A stretch of 64,000 nt of DNA, from contig QFOD01000016.1 of assembly GCA_003241055.1 (NCBI GenBank), forward strand, positions 53,335 to 117,334, given 5' to 3'. Both the position numbers and the translations under genes were made by a program. The first letter of the stretch is position 1; the number at the start of each line of letters is the position of its first letter. Shown here one piece after another: positions 17,679 to 27,800 of this stretch. The notes under the pieces are model-generated. The model saw nothing but the letters and a program-made list of their open reading frames with translations, was not told the DNA's origin and did no database searches. The stretch comes from Roseateles depolymerans (lineage in GTDB: Bacteria; Pseudomonadota; Gammaproteobacteria; Burkholderiales; Burkholderiaceae_C).

Positions 17679-18005
17679 TCAGATCTTGACCCGGCCGAGC
17701 CAGATGTCGCGGTACATCACCCAGTCCCCCATCAGGCTGTAGATGGGGTGCCGGAAGGTCGCGGGCCGGTTCTTCTCGATGAAGAAGTGCCCGATCCAGG
17801 CAAAGCCGTAGCCGCACAGCAAGCCGGCCAGCACCCAGACGGGGTCCCTGGTCGACAGCAGTTGCCACAGACACCCCAGCACCAGGGTGGAGCCTATGAA
17901 GTGCAGGCGACGATTGACCCGATGGGAGTGCTCGCGCAAGTAGTAGGGATAGAAATCACCAAAGCTGCTGAACGGTCGGGACTGAGGAGGCTGTACGGCG
18001 GCCAT
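17679..18005 (-). CDS. DUF962 (Mpo1-like) membrane protein
   Basis: 108-residue protein. It carries FYPYYLREHSHRVNRRLHFIG at the N-terminus (EHSHRVNRRLHF is the conserved histidine block), then two short helices, GHFFIEKNRPATF and a C-terminal HPIYSLMGDWVMYRD. The family's best-studied member is yeast Mpo1, an iron-dependent dioxygenase of long-chain 2-hydroxy fatty acids. The conserved His residues fit such chemistry, but function here is inferred. It converges on the MipA-like gene with a 16-base gap. Confidence 0.88.
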   Translation of the reverse strand: MAAVQPPQSRPFSSFGDFYPYYLREHSHRVNRRLHFIGSTLVLGCLWQLLSTRDPVWVLAGLLCGYGFAWIGHFFIEKNRPATFRHPIYSLMGDWVMYRDIWLGRVKI

Positions 18006-18206
18006 GGGCGTTGTCTCCGGATCTGCTTTTGTGGGCCTAATTGAACGTGAATACGGCCCAACGATCCAGTCAGCGCGTAGGCAGCCGACATCTCCTCCCG
18101 CAGATGAGGGGGATCAAGCTTGCATTCTTGGGATTGCCTCGTTTTATCGTTCGCCCGCGCTCGCCGGCTGCCGGCGCCTGACGTCACACCTCTGGAGATG
18201 CACCCG

Positions 18207-18761
18207 ATGAACTGGTTTTGCAAAGTCCCCGCCGCCGTGCTTGCCGCGACCCTGCTGTCCGGCGTTGCCCATGCAGACGGCTTCAGCGGCTACTACGCCC
18301 CCGCGAACTGGTCGGTGACGAACGCCACAGCCTCCTCGGGCGTCATCGACACGAGTGGTGCCCCGAGCTTCATCACGCTGATCAGCGCCAACAACAGCAC
18401 CGGGCTGCGCAGCGACACCTATTACGGCATTGCGGCAGCGGCGTCGGGCGTCTTCTCGTTCGACTGGAGCTACACCTCCGTCGATGATCCGGGCGCCGAT
18501 TCGGCGCTGTTCTTCGTCGGATCGACGAGCAACTACTACCTGCTGTCCTACACCTCCGGCACCTCTGGCCACATCGATGCCGCGGTGAATGCCGGCGACC
18601 AGATCGGCTTCAACATCTACTCCAGCGACAGCGCCTGGGGATCCGGCACGCTGACCATCACCAACTTCAGCGCCCCCCTGGCCGCCGTGCCCGAGCCGGC
18701 CAGCTACGCGCTGATGGCCGCCGGCCTGCTGGCGCTGGGCTTGCGGCGCCGCAAGGCCTGA
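18207..18761 (+). CDS. PEP-CTERM sorting domain protein
   Basis: 184-residue exported protein. A signal peptide ends VAHA near residue 23. A Ser/Thr/Gly-rich beta body follows (FDWSYTSVDDPG, SALFFVG). The C-terminus is the exosortase sorting signal: VPEPASYALMAAGLLALG plus an RRRK tail. The ATG at 18207 is preferred over one nine bases upstream because TGGAG then sits at a proper distance. The body resembles short secreted PEP-CTERM proteins of unknown function. No exosortase gene is in the window, so processing must depend on a distant locus. Confidence 0.9.
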   Translation: MNWFCKVPAAVLAATLLSGVAHADGFSGYYAPANWSVTNATASSGVIDTSGAPSFITLISANNSTGLRSDTYYGIAAAASGVFSFDWSYTSVDDPGADSALFFVGSTSNYYLLSYTSGTSGHIDAAVNAGDQIGFNIYSSDSAWGSGTLTITNFSAPLAAVPEPASYALMAAGLLALGLRRRKA

Positions 18762-18780
18762 CCCCGCGGCGGCGCCGGAC

Positions 18781-19599
18781 TCAATGCGTGCCGGGCGCCG
18801 GCAGCAGGCGGCGCAGCACGCTGAGCAGTTGCTCCGGCGCCTCGCCCATCAGGTTGTGGCCGCAGGGCAGGATGTGGGTCCTGGCCGAGGGCCAGGCGGT
18901 CTGCAGGGGCGCCACCGCCTTCGCGGGCGTCATCTGGTCGAACTTTCCCAGCACCAGGTCCACCGGGCAGGTGACGCGTGCCGTGGCGGCCTCGGCCCCG
19001 GCATAGCGATCGCAGACCAGGAAGTCCTGCTCGAACAGGTTGGCGGCGGTCTGGCGGGCCTGCAGGTGCCGCATCAGCGCCATGGAGCCGCCCCGCAGCC
19101 AGCTGCCTGGCCCCGGATAGCTGGGCTTGGCGGACGCGAGGCCGTGCGAGAAGCTGCACACCATCGCCATGGCGTCCTCGGGCCGCTCGCGTGCGGTGGC
19201 CAGCAGGGTGTCGGACACCTTCATCGGATAGGCCGTCCCGACCATCACCAGCCGCGCGGCCTGCGCCGGCCGCTGCGCCGCGGCCTCCAGCGCAATCAGC
19301 GAGCCCATGCTGTGGCCCACCCAGGTGGCCTGGGCAACACCGGTCGCTGCCAACAGCTTCAGTTGCCAGGCCGCTAGTGCCTCCACGCTCTGCAAGGGCA
19401 GGCCAGCGCTGCGGCCGTGGCCGGGCAGGTCCGGGGCGAGCACCGCATAGCCGTGATGGGCGCACCAGCGGGCCAGCAGCGTCCAGACGCTGTGATCGTT
19501 GAGGGCTCCGTGAATGAACACGATGCAGGGCAGGGCGGCATCGAATGGCTTGCCGCCGGTGTAGACATAGGCCTCTTGGCCGTCGATGGGCAGCTTCAT
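18781..19599 (-). CDS. alpha/beta hydrolase
   Basis: 272-residue alpha/beta-fold hydrolase. The oxyanion region is FIHGALNDHSVW (residues 28-39), the nucleophile elbow GHSMGS lies near residue 96, an acid is likely in LVLGKFDQMTP near 218, and the catalytic histidine is in CGHNLMGEAPEQL near 247. No signal peptide, so cytoplasmic. Its ATG overlaps the metY-like stop (ATGA), so the two are translationally coupled. It is not MetX-like in length or motif. The ester or thioester it acts on is not evident. Confidence 0.88.
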   Translation of the reverse strand: MKLPIDGQEAYVYTGGKPFDAALPCIVFIHGALNDHSVWTLLARWCAHHGYAVLAPDLPGHGRSAGLPLQSVEALAAWQLKLLAATGVAQATWVGHSMGSLIALEAAAQRPAQAARLVMVGTAYPMKVSDTLLATARERPEDAMAMVCSFSHGLASAKPSYPGPGSWLRGGSMALMRHLQARQTAANLFEQDFLVCDRYAGAEAATARVTCPVDLVLGKFDQMTPAKAVAPLQTAWPSARTHILPCGHNLMGEAPEQLLSVLRRLLPAPGTH

Positions 19600-20888
19600 G
19601 CTTTGGAGGCCGCCTTCAGGGCGCCTTTCAGATCAGCGATCAGGTCGGTGGGATCTTCCAGGCCGATGGACAGGCGCACGGTCCCGGGCCCTATGCCCGC
19701 CCGTGCGAGGGACGCATCGTCCATGCGCGAGTGGGTGGTGCTGGCCGGGTGGATCACCAGCGATCGGCTGTCCCCGACGTTCGCCAGGTGCGAGAACAGT
19801 TTCAGGGCCTCGATGAAGGTCCGACCCTGGGCGCGCCCGCCCGCGAGGTCGAAGGAGAACACCGCGCCGGCGCCGCGCGGCAGCAGTTGGCGGGCCAGCG
19901 CATGGTCGGCATGGCCGGGCAGGCCCGGATAGGCCACCCGGCTGACCAGCGGCTGCGTCGACAGGAATTCGGCTACCGCCTGGGCATTGGCGACATGGCG
20001 GGCCATCCGGATGGGCAGGGTTTCCAGCCCCTGGAGCAACAGCCAGGCGGTATGCGGGCTCATGCAGGCTCCGAAATCACGCAGACCTTCGCGGCGTGCC
20101 CGCAGCAGGAAGGCGCCGACCGTGCTCTCCTCGGCGAACACCATGTCGTGGAAGCCTTCATAGGGTTCGCACAGCGTGGCAAAGCGCCCGCTGCTCGCAT
20201 GCGCACGATCCCAATCGAAGCTGCCGCCATCCACCAGCACACCGCCCACCACCGTGCCGTGCCCGCACAGGAACTTGGTGGCCGAGTGCAGGACCAGATC
20301 GGCACCCAGCGCCAGCGGCCGCTGCAGGGCTGGTGTTGCAAAGGTGGCGTCCACCAGCAGCGGCAGGCCGGCCTCATGGGCCAGGCGGCCCACCGCCGGG
20401 ATGTCCAGAACATCCAGTCCCGGATTGCCCAGACTCTCGCCGAACATCAGCCGGGTCTCGGGGCGGATGGCCGCGCGCCACGCCGACAGGTCGCGCGGGT
20501 CGACAAAGCTCGTGTCGATGCCGAAGCGTCGCAGCGTGTAGTGCAGCAGGTTGTGGCTGCCGCCATAGAGCGCCGCGCTGGCCACCACATGGCCGCCTGC
20601 GCCCATCAGCGTCGTCACCGCCAGATGCAGTGCCGCCTGCCCGCTGGCGGTGGCAATCGCACCCACGCCGCCCTCCAGCGCCGCCATCCGTTCCTCGAAC
20701 ACAGCTGTGGTCGGATTGGACAGTCGGCTGTAGACATGACCCGAGCGCTCCATGTTGAACAGCGACGCCGCATGGTCACTGTTCTCGAACACGAAGGATG
20801 TGGACAGGTGCAGCGGCGTGGCGCGGGCGCCGGTGGCGGGGTCAGGCGTGGCGCCGGCATGCAGCGCAAGGGTGTCGAATCCGGGCAT
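19596..20888 (-). CDS. metY: O-acetylhomoserine sulfhydrylase-type PLP enzyme (Cys/Met metabolism family)
   Basis: 430-residue gamma-family PLP enzyme. Marks are the N-terminal FDTLALHAGATPDPATGARA, the phosphate-binding YSRLSNPT (residues 53-60), an ATASGQAALHLA helix start, and the PLP lysine K205 in LHSATKFLCGHG. It most likely makes homocysteine from O-acetylhomoserine and sulfide, though methanethiol use is possible. The ATG at 20888 is chosen over a TTG three codons earlier. Its stop overlaps the hydrolase start. The divergent CBS gene begins 90 bases away. Confidence 0.88.
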   Translation of the reverse strand: MPGFDTLALHAGATPDPATGARATPLHLSTSFVFENSDHAASLFNMERSGHVYSRLSNPTTAVFEERMAALEGGVGAIATASGQAALHLAVTTLMGAGGHVVASAALYGGSHNLLHYTLRRFGIDTSFVDPRDLSAWRAAIRPETRLMFGESLGNPGLDVLDIPAVGRLAHEAGLPLLVDATFATPALQRPLALGADLVLHSATKFLCGHGTVVGGVLVDGGSFDWDRAHASSGRFATLCEPYEGFHDMVFAEESTVGAFLLRARREGLRDFGACMSPHTAWLLLQGLETLPIRMARHVANAQAVAEFLSTQPLVSRVAYPGLPGHADHALARQLLPRGAGAVFSFDLAGGRAQGRTFIEALKLFSHLANVGDSRSLVIHPASTTHSRMDDASLARAGIGPGTVRLSIGLEDPTDLIADLKGALKAASKA

Positions 20889-20978
20889 GTGGGGCAATCG
20901 CCTCTGAAGCGGCTACAAGGCCGCGCATTGTGTGCTATGTTGCTCACCCATCCATGGCGATGGTGAGAGGAGATAGAC

Positions 20979-21443
20979 ATGAAAGTGGTAGACATCCTGC
21001 GCGTCAAGGGCGGCACGCTGTTCACCGTATCGCCGGACCAGCCCTTGAACCAGGCGGTGTCGGTGATGTCCGAGCACGACATCGGCTCGCTGGTCGTGAT
21101 GGAGCACGGCGATCTGGCTGGCATGCTGACCTTCCGCGAGGTCATCCTCGCCGTCGTGAAGAATGGCGGCAGCATCGGCTCGACCATGGTGCGCTCGGTG
21201 ATGGATGACCATCCGCTTACCTGCACGCCGGAAACCGAGATCGACGAGGTCCGCCGCATGATGCTCGGGCGCCACGCCCGCTACATGCCGGTGATGAATG
21301 GCCGCAGCCTGCTTGGCGTGATCTCGCTCTACGACGTGGCCAAGGCCGTGGTCGACAGCCAGGACTTCGAGAACCGTATGCTCAAGGCCTACATCCGCGA
21401 CTGGCCGCTGGAAGAGCCGCAGGAGCAGCGGCCACTGTCCTGA
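20979..21443 (+). CDS. CBS-domain protein
   Basis: 154-residue protein made of a tandem CBS pair (about residues 8-60 and 72-127; LFTVSPDQPLNQAV, then PLTCTPETEIDEVRRMM and RYMPVMNGRSLLGVIS). It lacks any catalytic or membrane domain. Such stand-alone pairs usually bind adenine nucleotides and regulate a partner protein. AGGAGA lies about seven bases before the ATG at 20979. It is divergent from metY and ends at a strong terminator, so it is monocistronic. The partner is unknown. Confidence 0.9.
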   Translation: MKVVDILRVKGGTLFTVSPDQPLNQAVSVMSEHDIGSLVVMEHGDLAGMLTFREVILAVVKNGGSIGSTMVRSVMDDHPLTCTPETEIDEVRRMMLGRHARYMPVMNGRSLLGVISLYDVAKAVVDSQDFENRMLKAYIRDWPLEEPQEQRPLS

Positions 21444-21466
21444 GCGCGCACCGCGCGAGCATCGTG

Positions 21467-21499
21467 AGCCATGGGATGCCTGCCGTCCCATGGCTTTTT
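21467..21499 (+). terminator. rho-independent terminator of the CBS gene
   Basis: Perfect 10-bp stem AGCCATGGGA / TCCCATGGCT with a nine-base loop, ending in a run of five T's. It lies 24 bases after the CBS stop and before aroC. Confidence 0.88.
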
Positions 21500-21615
21500 G
21501 CTTTCCGATGCGGTGTCGGGGGTTCGTGACTCAGGGAGGCCCGGCGGCAGGGCTGCCGCTAAACTGTCTGGCCGCCGGTTGACCCGGTTCCCCCTCTACA
21601 GCATCCGCGTCCCGC

Positions 21616-22713
21616 ATGTCCGGCAGCACCCTCGGCGAACTGTTTCGCGTCACCAACTTCGGCGAAAGCCACGGCCCGGCGATAGGCTGCGTCATCGACG
21701 GCTGCCCGCCTGGGCTGGCGCTCAGCGAAGCCGACATCCAGCCTGATCTGGACCGCCGCCGCCCCGGGACCAGCCGTCACGTCACGCAGCGCAACGAGCC
21801 CGATGCGGTGAAGATCCTGTCGGGCGTCTACGAGGGCTTCACGACCGGCACCCCGATCTGCCTGCTGATCGAGAACACCGACCAGCGCAGCAAGGACTAC
21901 GGCAACATCCTGGACACCTTCCGCCCGGGGCATGCCGACTACACCTACTGGCGCAAGTACGGCCTGCGCGATCCGCGCGGCGGCGGCCGCTCGTCGGCGC
22001 GCCTGACGGCGCCGATGGTGGGCGCGGGTGCAGTCGCCAAGAAGTGGCTCAAGCAAAAATTCGGCACCGAGTTCCGGGGCTGCATGACCCAGCTGGGCGA
22101 GCTGGCCATTCCGTTCGAGGATTGGCAGCATGTGCCCGAGAACCCCTTCTTCGCTGCCAATGCCAGCAAGATCGCGGAACTCGAGGCCTACATGGATGAG
22201 CTGCGCCGGGCCGGCGATTCGGTCGGCGCGCGCATCCGGGTCGAGGCCACCCGTGTACCCGTCGGTCTCGGAGACCCGCTGTTCGACAAGCTCGATGCCG
22301 ACATCGCCTACGCGCTGATGGGCATCAATGCGGTCAAGGGTGTGGAGATCGGGGCGGGCTTCGCGTCGGTGGCCCAGAAGGGCACGCAGCACGGCGACGA
22401 ACTCACGCCCGAGGGTTTTGCCAGCAACAACGCCGGCGGCGTGCTGGGCGGCATCTCGACCGGGCAGGACATCGTCGCCGAGATCGCGATCAAGCCCACC
22501 AGCTCCATCCGCAGCCCCAAGGCCAGCATCAACCGCGCCGGCGAGCCCGCGACCGTTGAGACCTTCGGCCGCCACGACCCCTGCGTCGGCATCCGTGCGA
22601 CGCCTATCGCCGAGGCCATGCTCGCGCTGGTGCTGATGGACCATGTGCTGCGCCACCGTGCCCAGTGCGGCGATGTGGTGCTCCCCATCGACGCCATTCC
22701 CGGCCATCGCTGA
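21616..22713 (+). CDS. aroC: chorismate synthase
   Basis: 365-residue FMN-dependent enzyme converting 5-enolpyruvylshikimate 3-phosphate to chorismate, the last common step of aromatic biosynthesis. All three family signatures are present: GESHGPAIGCVIDGCPPG near residue 15, the GGGRSSARLTAP region near 122-134 (with RDPRGGGRSS) and RPSKASINR-like SPKASINRAGE near 300. The length matches the bacterial enzyme. The ATG at 21616 has no strong Shine-Dalgarno but fits the conserved N-terminus SGSTLGELFRVTNFGE. Monocistronic in view. Confidence 0.97.
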   Translation: MSGSTLGELFRVTNFGESHGPAIGCVIDGCPPGLALSEADIQPDLDRRRPGTSRHVTQRNEPDAVKILSGVYEGFTTGTPICLLIENTDQRSKDYGNILDTFRPGHADYTYWRKYGLRDPRGGGRSSARLTAPMVGAGAVAKKWLKQKFGTEFRGCMTQLGELAIPFEDWQHVPENPFFAANASKIAELEAYMDELRRAGDSVGARIRVEATRVPVGLGDPLFDKLDADIAYALMGINAVKGVEIGAGFASVAQKGTQHGDELTPEGFASNNAGGVLGGISTGQDIVAEIAIKPTSSIRSPKASINRAGEPATVETFGRHDPCVGIRATPIAEAMLALVLMDHVLRHRAQCGDVVLPIDAIPGHR

Positions 22714-22836
22714 AATTCGCCGCCGCCCCCCTTAACCAGGGTGCGTGTCCCCTTTGACGGGGATGACCGCCTATCGCTTCCGGCGCTTGGCCGAACTACC
22801 GTCGGCGCCATCGAATCAACACGATGGAGCCTGGTC

Positions 22837-23457
22837 ATGAAGCGGTCTTTTCGTCTGCGCGCGCTGCTCGCCGTGTCTGCGGTCTCGTCGGGCCTCGCTG
22901 CCAGCGAGGCCTCGGCGGATGCGATCCTGAACCCGGGCAACGGCCACTACTACGAGGCCGTCTGGGTGGCGGGCGGCATCACCTGGGGTGACGCCGCCGC
23001 GGCTGCCGTCGCTGCTGGAGGCTTCCTGGCCACGCCGATGAACGAGTCCGAAAACGCCTTCGTCTTCGCGTTGGTGGACAGCGCCAGCTTCTTCACGCCG
23101 GTCAGCGTCAACAACGACATCGTGGGCCCCTGGCTGGGCATCTATTCCAGCGCAGACGCGCCCAGGAGCTTCAGCTATGTCACCGGCGCGGCCCTGGGCA
23201 GCTATGCCCCCTGGGGGCCCAACCAGCCGGATACCTGGGGCGGCGGTGCCCAGGGCGTCACCTACTACGCCGGCATCAGCCGGGGCCCCACCTGGGGCGA
23301 CATGACGCAGACCGGCTCGGCCGGCTTCAGCCTGCCGCTGGGCTACGTCATCGAGTACACGACGGCGCCCGTGCCCGAGCCGGCGGCCGCGCTGCTGATG
23401 TTGGCCGGCGTTGCAGCGCTGGGCGTTCGCCGCGCGCAGGCTCGGCCAAGCGCCTGA
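22837..23457 (+). CDS. PEP-CTERM protein with C-type-lectin-like domain
   Basis: 206-residue exported protein with a signal peptide ending ASADA near residue 28. The body carries the C-type-lectin plan: a start with TWGDAAAAAVAAGGFLATP, NESENAFVFALVD, WLGIYS, YAPWGPNQPDTW and a late TWGDM. The C-terminus is VPEPAAALLMLAGVAALG followed by RRAQAR, an exosortase sorting signal. The ATG at 22837 follows ATGGAG. It probably binds a surface ligand or glycan after anchoring or export. Ligand unknown. Confidence 0.9.
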   Translation: MKRSFRLRALLAVSAVSSGLAASEASADAILNPGNGHYYEAVWVAGGITWGDAAAAAVAAGGFLATPMNESENAFVFALVDSASFFTPVSVNNDIVGPWLGIYSSADAPRSFSYVTGAALGSYAPWGPNQPDTWGGGAQGVTYYAGISRGPTWGDMTQTGSAGFSLPLGYVIEYTTAPVPEPAAALLMLAGVAALGVRRAQARPSA

Positions 23458-23646
23458 TGCCTCAGCACCGGCCCGCCATGCGGCAGCAGGCCAGGCCCCA
23501 TTCGTCGCCCGGTTCGCCGCATCGGTCGCTGAGCGGTGCAGCTCAGCCCTTGCAAACGGCATTTCGTCACAAGCGCACTGCCAGCCCCTCGGCCGATTCC
23601 TAGACTCCGCCCCGTTTCCAGCCTGCCTGGGCTGAGTGGAGGAGTC

Positions 23647-24819
23647 ATGAAGAAGACCTGGAAGATCGGCGTGCTCGCCGCTGCGGTGCTGACGGCCGGT
23701 GGCGCGGGCTTTGCGGTGATGGCCAGCAAGGGCGAGCCGGCGAAGGCTGGCGGCGACAAGCCGGCCACCGTGCTCGAATTCCAGCCCGCCGAGGTGGTGA
23801 GGCCCGCCATGGCCGCTATGCCTGCGGTCATCGAATTCAGCGGCCCGCTGGTGGCGCCGGGCACCGTGGTCGTGCGCTCCAAGGCCAATGGCACGCTGCT
23901 CAGTCTGGCGGTGGGCGAGGGCAGCCGGGTGCATGCGGGTCAGGCCCTGGGCCAACTGGATCTCGAGGAGCTGCGCCACAAGGTGGCCGAGCGCAGCGCC
24001 GGCATGGAGGCCATGCGCGCGCAGATGGAGCAGGCCGGCCGCACGCACAAGGCCAACGAGGGTCTGGCGGCGCAGAGCTTCATCGCGCCCACCGCGCTGG
24101 ACAACTCCCGCGCCGCCTACGACGCCGCCCGCGCCAACTGGCAGGCCGCGCGGGCGCAGCTGGAGACCATGCAGGTGGGCCTGCGCCAGGCCGCGCTGGT
24201 TTCGCCCATCAACGGCGTGGTCTACAAGCGTCACGCCCTGCCGGGCGAGAAGCTGGCCGCGGAGCAGCAGATCCTCACCATCGTCGATCTGGCCCGCCTG
24301 GAGCTGGCCGGCCTGGTGGGGACGCACGAGGTGAGCCGGCTCGCGCCGGGCATGCCGGTGCAGGTGCAGGTTGAGGGCATGGACCAGACCGTGCAGGCGC
24401 ACATCAGCCGCATCGCGCCGGCCGCCGAGCCGGGCACGCGTTCCATCTGCGTGACCCTGGTGCTGGACAACCCGCGCGAGCTCTACCGCGCCGGCCAGTA
24501 CGCCGTCGCCCGCGTGGTGCTGGACGACGACAAGCAACGCCTGACCCTGCCGCTGTCCGCCATCAGCCGCAATGCCGGCCAGGAGCAGGTCTGGATGATC
24601 GAGAAGGGTGAGCTGGTGCGCCGTATCGTGACCACGGGCCGCAGCGACGAGCGCGGCGGCCGCGTCGAGATCCTCAAGGGCCTGACACCCGCGGCCCAGG
24701 TGCTGGCAGCCCGGTTCGACAACCTGCGCGAGGGCGACAAGGCCGCGGTGGCGACGCCGCGCAGCGCTGCGGCCAGCGCGCCCCAGCTGGCCAGCGCGTC
24801 CGCGCCGCTGGCGCAATAA
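23647..24819 (+). CDS. RND efflux periplasmic adaptor (second system)
   Basis: 390-residue membrane fusion protein with an uncleaved anchor or signal (KIGVLAAAVLTAGGAGFAVM). Lipoyl halves are at about residues 75-105 (GTLLSLAVGEGSRVHAGQ) and 185-210 (VSPINGVVYKRHALPGE), separated by a helical hairpin, with a beta-barrel after. GGAGGAG precedes the ATG at 23647. The C-terminus is Ala/Ser-rich. The permease starts 10 bases after its stop, with AAGGAG overlapping that stop, so they are one operon. Substrate unknown. Confidence 0.92.
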   Translation: MKKTWKIGVLAAAVLTAGGAGFAVMASKGEPAKAGGDKPATVLEFQPAEVVRPAMAAMPAVIEFSGPLVAPGTVVVRSKANGTLLSLAVGEGSRVHAGQALGQLDLEELRHKVAERSAGMEAMRAQMEQAGRTHKANEGLAAQSFIAPTALDNSRAAYDAARANWQAARAQLETMQVGLRQAALVSPINGVVYKRHALPGEKLAAEQQILTIVDLARLELAGLVGTHEVSRLAPGMPVQVQVEGMDQTVQAHISRIAPAAEPGTRSICVTLVLDNPRELYRAGQYAVARVVLDDDKQRLTLPLSAISRNAGQEQVWMIEKGELVRRIVTTGRSDERGGRVEILKGLTPAAQVLAARFDNLREGDKAAVATPRSAAASAPQLASASAPLAQ

Positions 24820-24829
24820 GGAGCGCGCC

Positions 24830-27800
24830 ATGTGGATCACCCGCGTTTCCATCCAGAACCCGGTCTTCGCGACCATGGTGATGGTGGCCCTGTGCGTGCT
24901 GGGCCTGTTCTCCTATGCCAAGCTGGGCGTGGAGCAGATGCCCGACATCACGCTGCCCGGCGCCTGGATCGACGTGCGCTATCCCGGCGCCAGCCCCGAG
25001 GCGGTGGAGCGCGAGGTGGCCAAGCCGCTGGAGGAGGCGATCAACACCATCGCCGGCGTGGACCGCATCCAGTCGCGCAGCTTCGAAGGCCGGGTGCAGG
25101 CCAGCGTGGAGTTCACGCTGGACACCGACATGAACCGCGCGATGCAGGACCTGCGCGACCGCGTCGCGCTGGCCCAGGCCAACTTCCCCAAGGACGTGAA
25201 GCCGCCGTCCATGTCGCGTTTCCAGGGCGACAACGCCCAGCCGGTGGTGGTGCTGGCGCTGCTGAGTGCCAGCCGCGGCGCCCGCGAGCTGTCCATGATG
25301 GCCGACCTCATCGTTGCCAAGCGCCTGGGCCGCGTGGAGGGCGTGGCCAAGGTGGACGTGGGGGGCATGGTGGCGCGCGAGGTGCGCATCGACCTGGACC
25401 CGCTGCGCCTGCGTGCCTATGGCGTGACGCCGGCTGAAATCTCCAAGGCGCTGGCCGATGCCAATTCCGACCAGCCCGTCGGCCTGGTGTCGGACGCCAG
25501 CTCCGATGCGCTGCTGCGGGTGGAAGGCCGCGTGAAGGACCCCAAGGCCTTCGCGCAGGTGGTGGTCGCGCGCCGCGGCAACCTTGCGCTGACGCTGGGC
25601 GACCTGGGTCAGCTCGTGGAGCGCGAGCGTGAGCGCGACAGCGTGGCCCGCATCAACGGCCAGCCGGCCGTGAGCTTCAATGTGTTCAAGCAGCAGGACG
25701 CCAACATCGTCGCCACCGGCGAGGCCGTGAAAGAGGCGATGGCCGAGTTGCGCAAGGTGCTGCCCAAGGACGTGGAGCTGCGGCTCATCTACGCCAACAG
25801 CGACTGGGTCAAGGGCTCGCTGACGGGGCTGCGCCACACGCTGATCGAGGGCGCGCTGCTGACCGTGGCCATCGTCTTCCTGTTCCTGCACAGTTGGCGT
25901 TCCACCATCATCACCGGGCTGACCCTGCCCATCGCGGTGATCTCCAGCTTCATCGCGGTCCATGCCTTCGGCTTCACGCTGAACTTCATGACCATGATGG
26001 CGCTGTCGCTGTGCATAGGTCTGCTGATCGACGATGCCATCGTGGTGCGAGAGAACATCGTGCGCCACGTGGGCATGGGCAAGGACCACTACCGCGCCGC
26101 GGCCGACGGCACGAACGAGATCGGCCTGGCCGTGATGGCCACCACGTTCGCGATCTGCGCGGTGTTCGTGCCGGTGGCCTTCATGGGCGGCATCATCGGC
26201 AAGTTCTTCTACCCCTTCGGCATCACCGTGGTGGTGGCGGTGCTGGTGAGCCTGTTCGTCAGCTTCACGCTGGACCCGATGATGTCCTCGGTCTGGCACG
26301 ACCCGCCGAATGCGCGCGTGAAGCACTGGCCCGTGCTGGGCCACCTGATACGCGCAACCGACTGGGCGATGGACCGGCTGCATGGCGGCTACGAGCGCCT
26401 GATCCGCTGGGCCTTCTCGGGCCGGCGCTACCGCGTGTTCCTGCCGCCGGTGCCGGCTTATGGCCGCCCCTTCGACGCCGATGGCCGCCGGCTCGCCGAC
26501 CAGCCGCGCCGCCTGCGCCTGGCCACGCTGACCCCGCGCGGCCTCGTGATGTGGGGTGCCTTCGCCAGCTTCGTGGCCGCGCTGATGCTGGCGCCGCTGG
26601 TGGGCAGCGAGTTCGTGCCCGAGACCGACAACGGCTTCACGCAGATCTCGCTGCGCATGCCGGTGGCGTCCAGCGTGGAGCGCAGCGATGCCAAGGTGGC
26701 CCAGGTCGAGGAGATTCTCAAGAACTACCCCGAGATCAAGACCGTCTCCACCGTCGTGGGCAGCACCGGCGAGGGCATGGCCACCGGCCGCAACCAGGCG
26801 GCACTCAACATCTCCCTGGTGGACCGCGCCGAGCGCAATCGGTCGCAGAAGGAGGTAGAGGACGCGATACGCGCAGACATCGCCAAGATCCCCGGCGTGG
26901 AGGTCAGCGTGGGCTTCAATCGGCCCATCTGGATCACGCTGCTGGGCAGCGATGCCGAACTGCTGAACCAGGTGGCGCGCGACTTCGCGGAGAAGCTCAA
27001 GAAGATCCCGGGCGCGGTGGACGTGGACACCACCGTCAAGCCCGGCCTGCCGGCCTACGCGGTGCGGCTCAAGGACTCCGCCATCCGCGAGCTGGGCCTG
27101 AGCGCGCCGCAGATCGCGTCCTCGCTGCGCGCCTATGTGAACGGCGAGGTCGCCACCTACTGGACCACGCCGGACGGCAACCAGGTCGAGGTGCTGCTGC
27201 GCCTGCCGCGCGAGCAGCGCCAGCGCCTGGCCCAGATGGGCAGCCTGCCGGTGGCCTTCTCCAAGGATGGCGCCCCCATCGCGCTGGACCAGGTGGCCAC
27301 GCTGGAGCCGGTGTTCAACCCCGAGGTGATACGCCGCGAGAACCTGCAGCGCCGCGAGGCGGTCTATGCCGGCGTGCAGGGCCGGGCGTCGGGCGACGTC
27401 AATGCCGACGTGCAGAAGCTCATCAAGGCCACGCAGCTGCCGCCGGGCATCAGCTTCAAGGTGGACGGCGCCGGCAAGCAGCAGGCCGAGGCCTTCAATG
27501 GCCTGCTGGCGGCCATGGGCCTGGCGGTGATCTTCATCTACATCGTGCTGGCCAGCCAGTTCGGCAGCTTCATCCAGCCCATCGCCATCATGGCCAGCCT
27601 GCCGCTGGCGCTGATCGGCGTGATGCTGGCGCTGCTGCTGTGGCGCTCCACGCTGAACGTGTTCTCCATGATCGGCCTCGTCATGCTGATGGGCCTGGTG
27701 ACCAAGAACGCCATTCTTCTCGTGGACTTCGCCAACCATGCGCGCAAGGCCGGCGCCACCGTGCACGAGGCGCTGCTGCAGGCCGGCCTGATCCGCATGC

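Noticed and set aside
22714..22836. Sigma-54 (PrsR-type) promoter before the lectin-like PEP-CTERM gene
   Set aside because: No TGGCAC-N5-TTGC match was found there or upstream of the other two PEP-CTERM genes.
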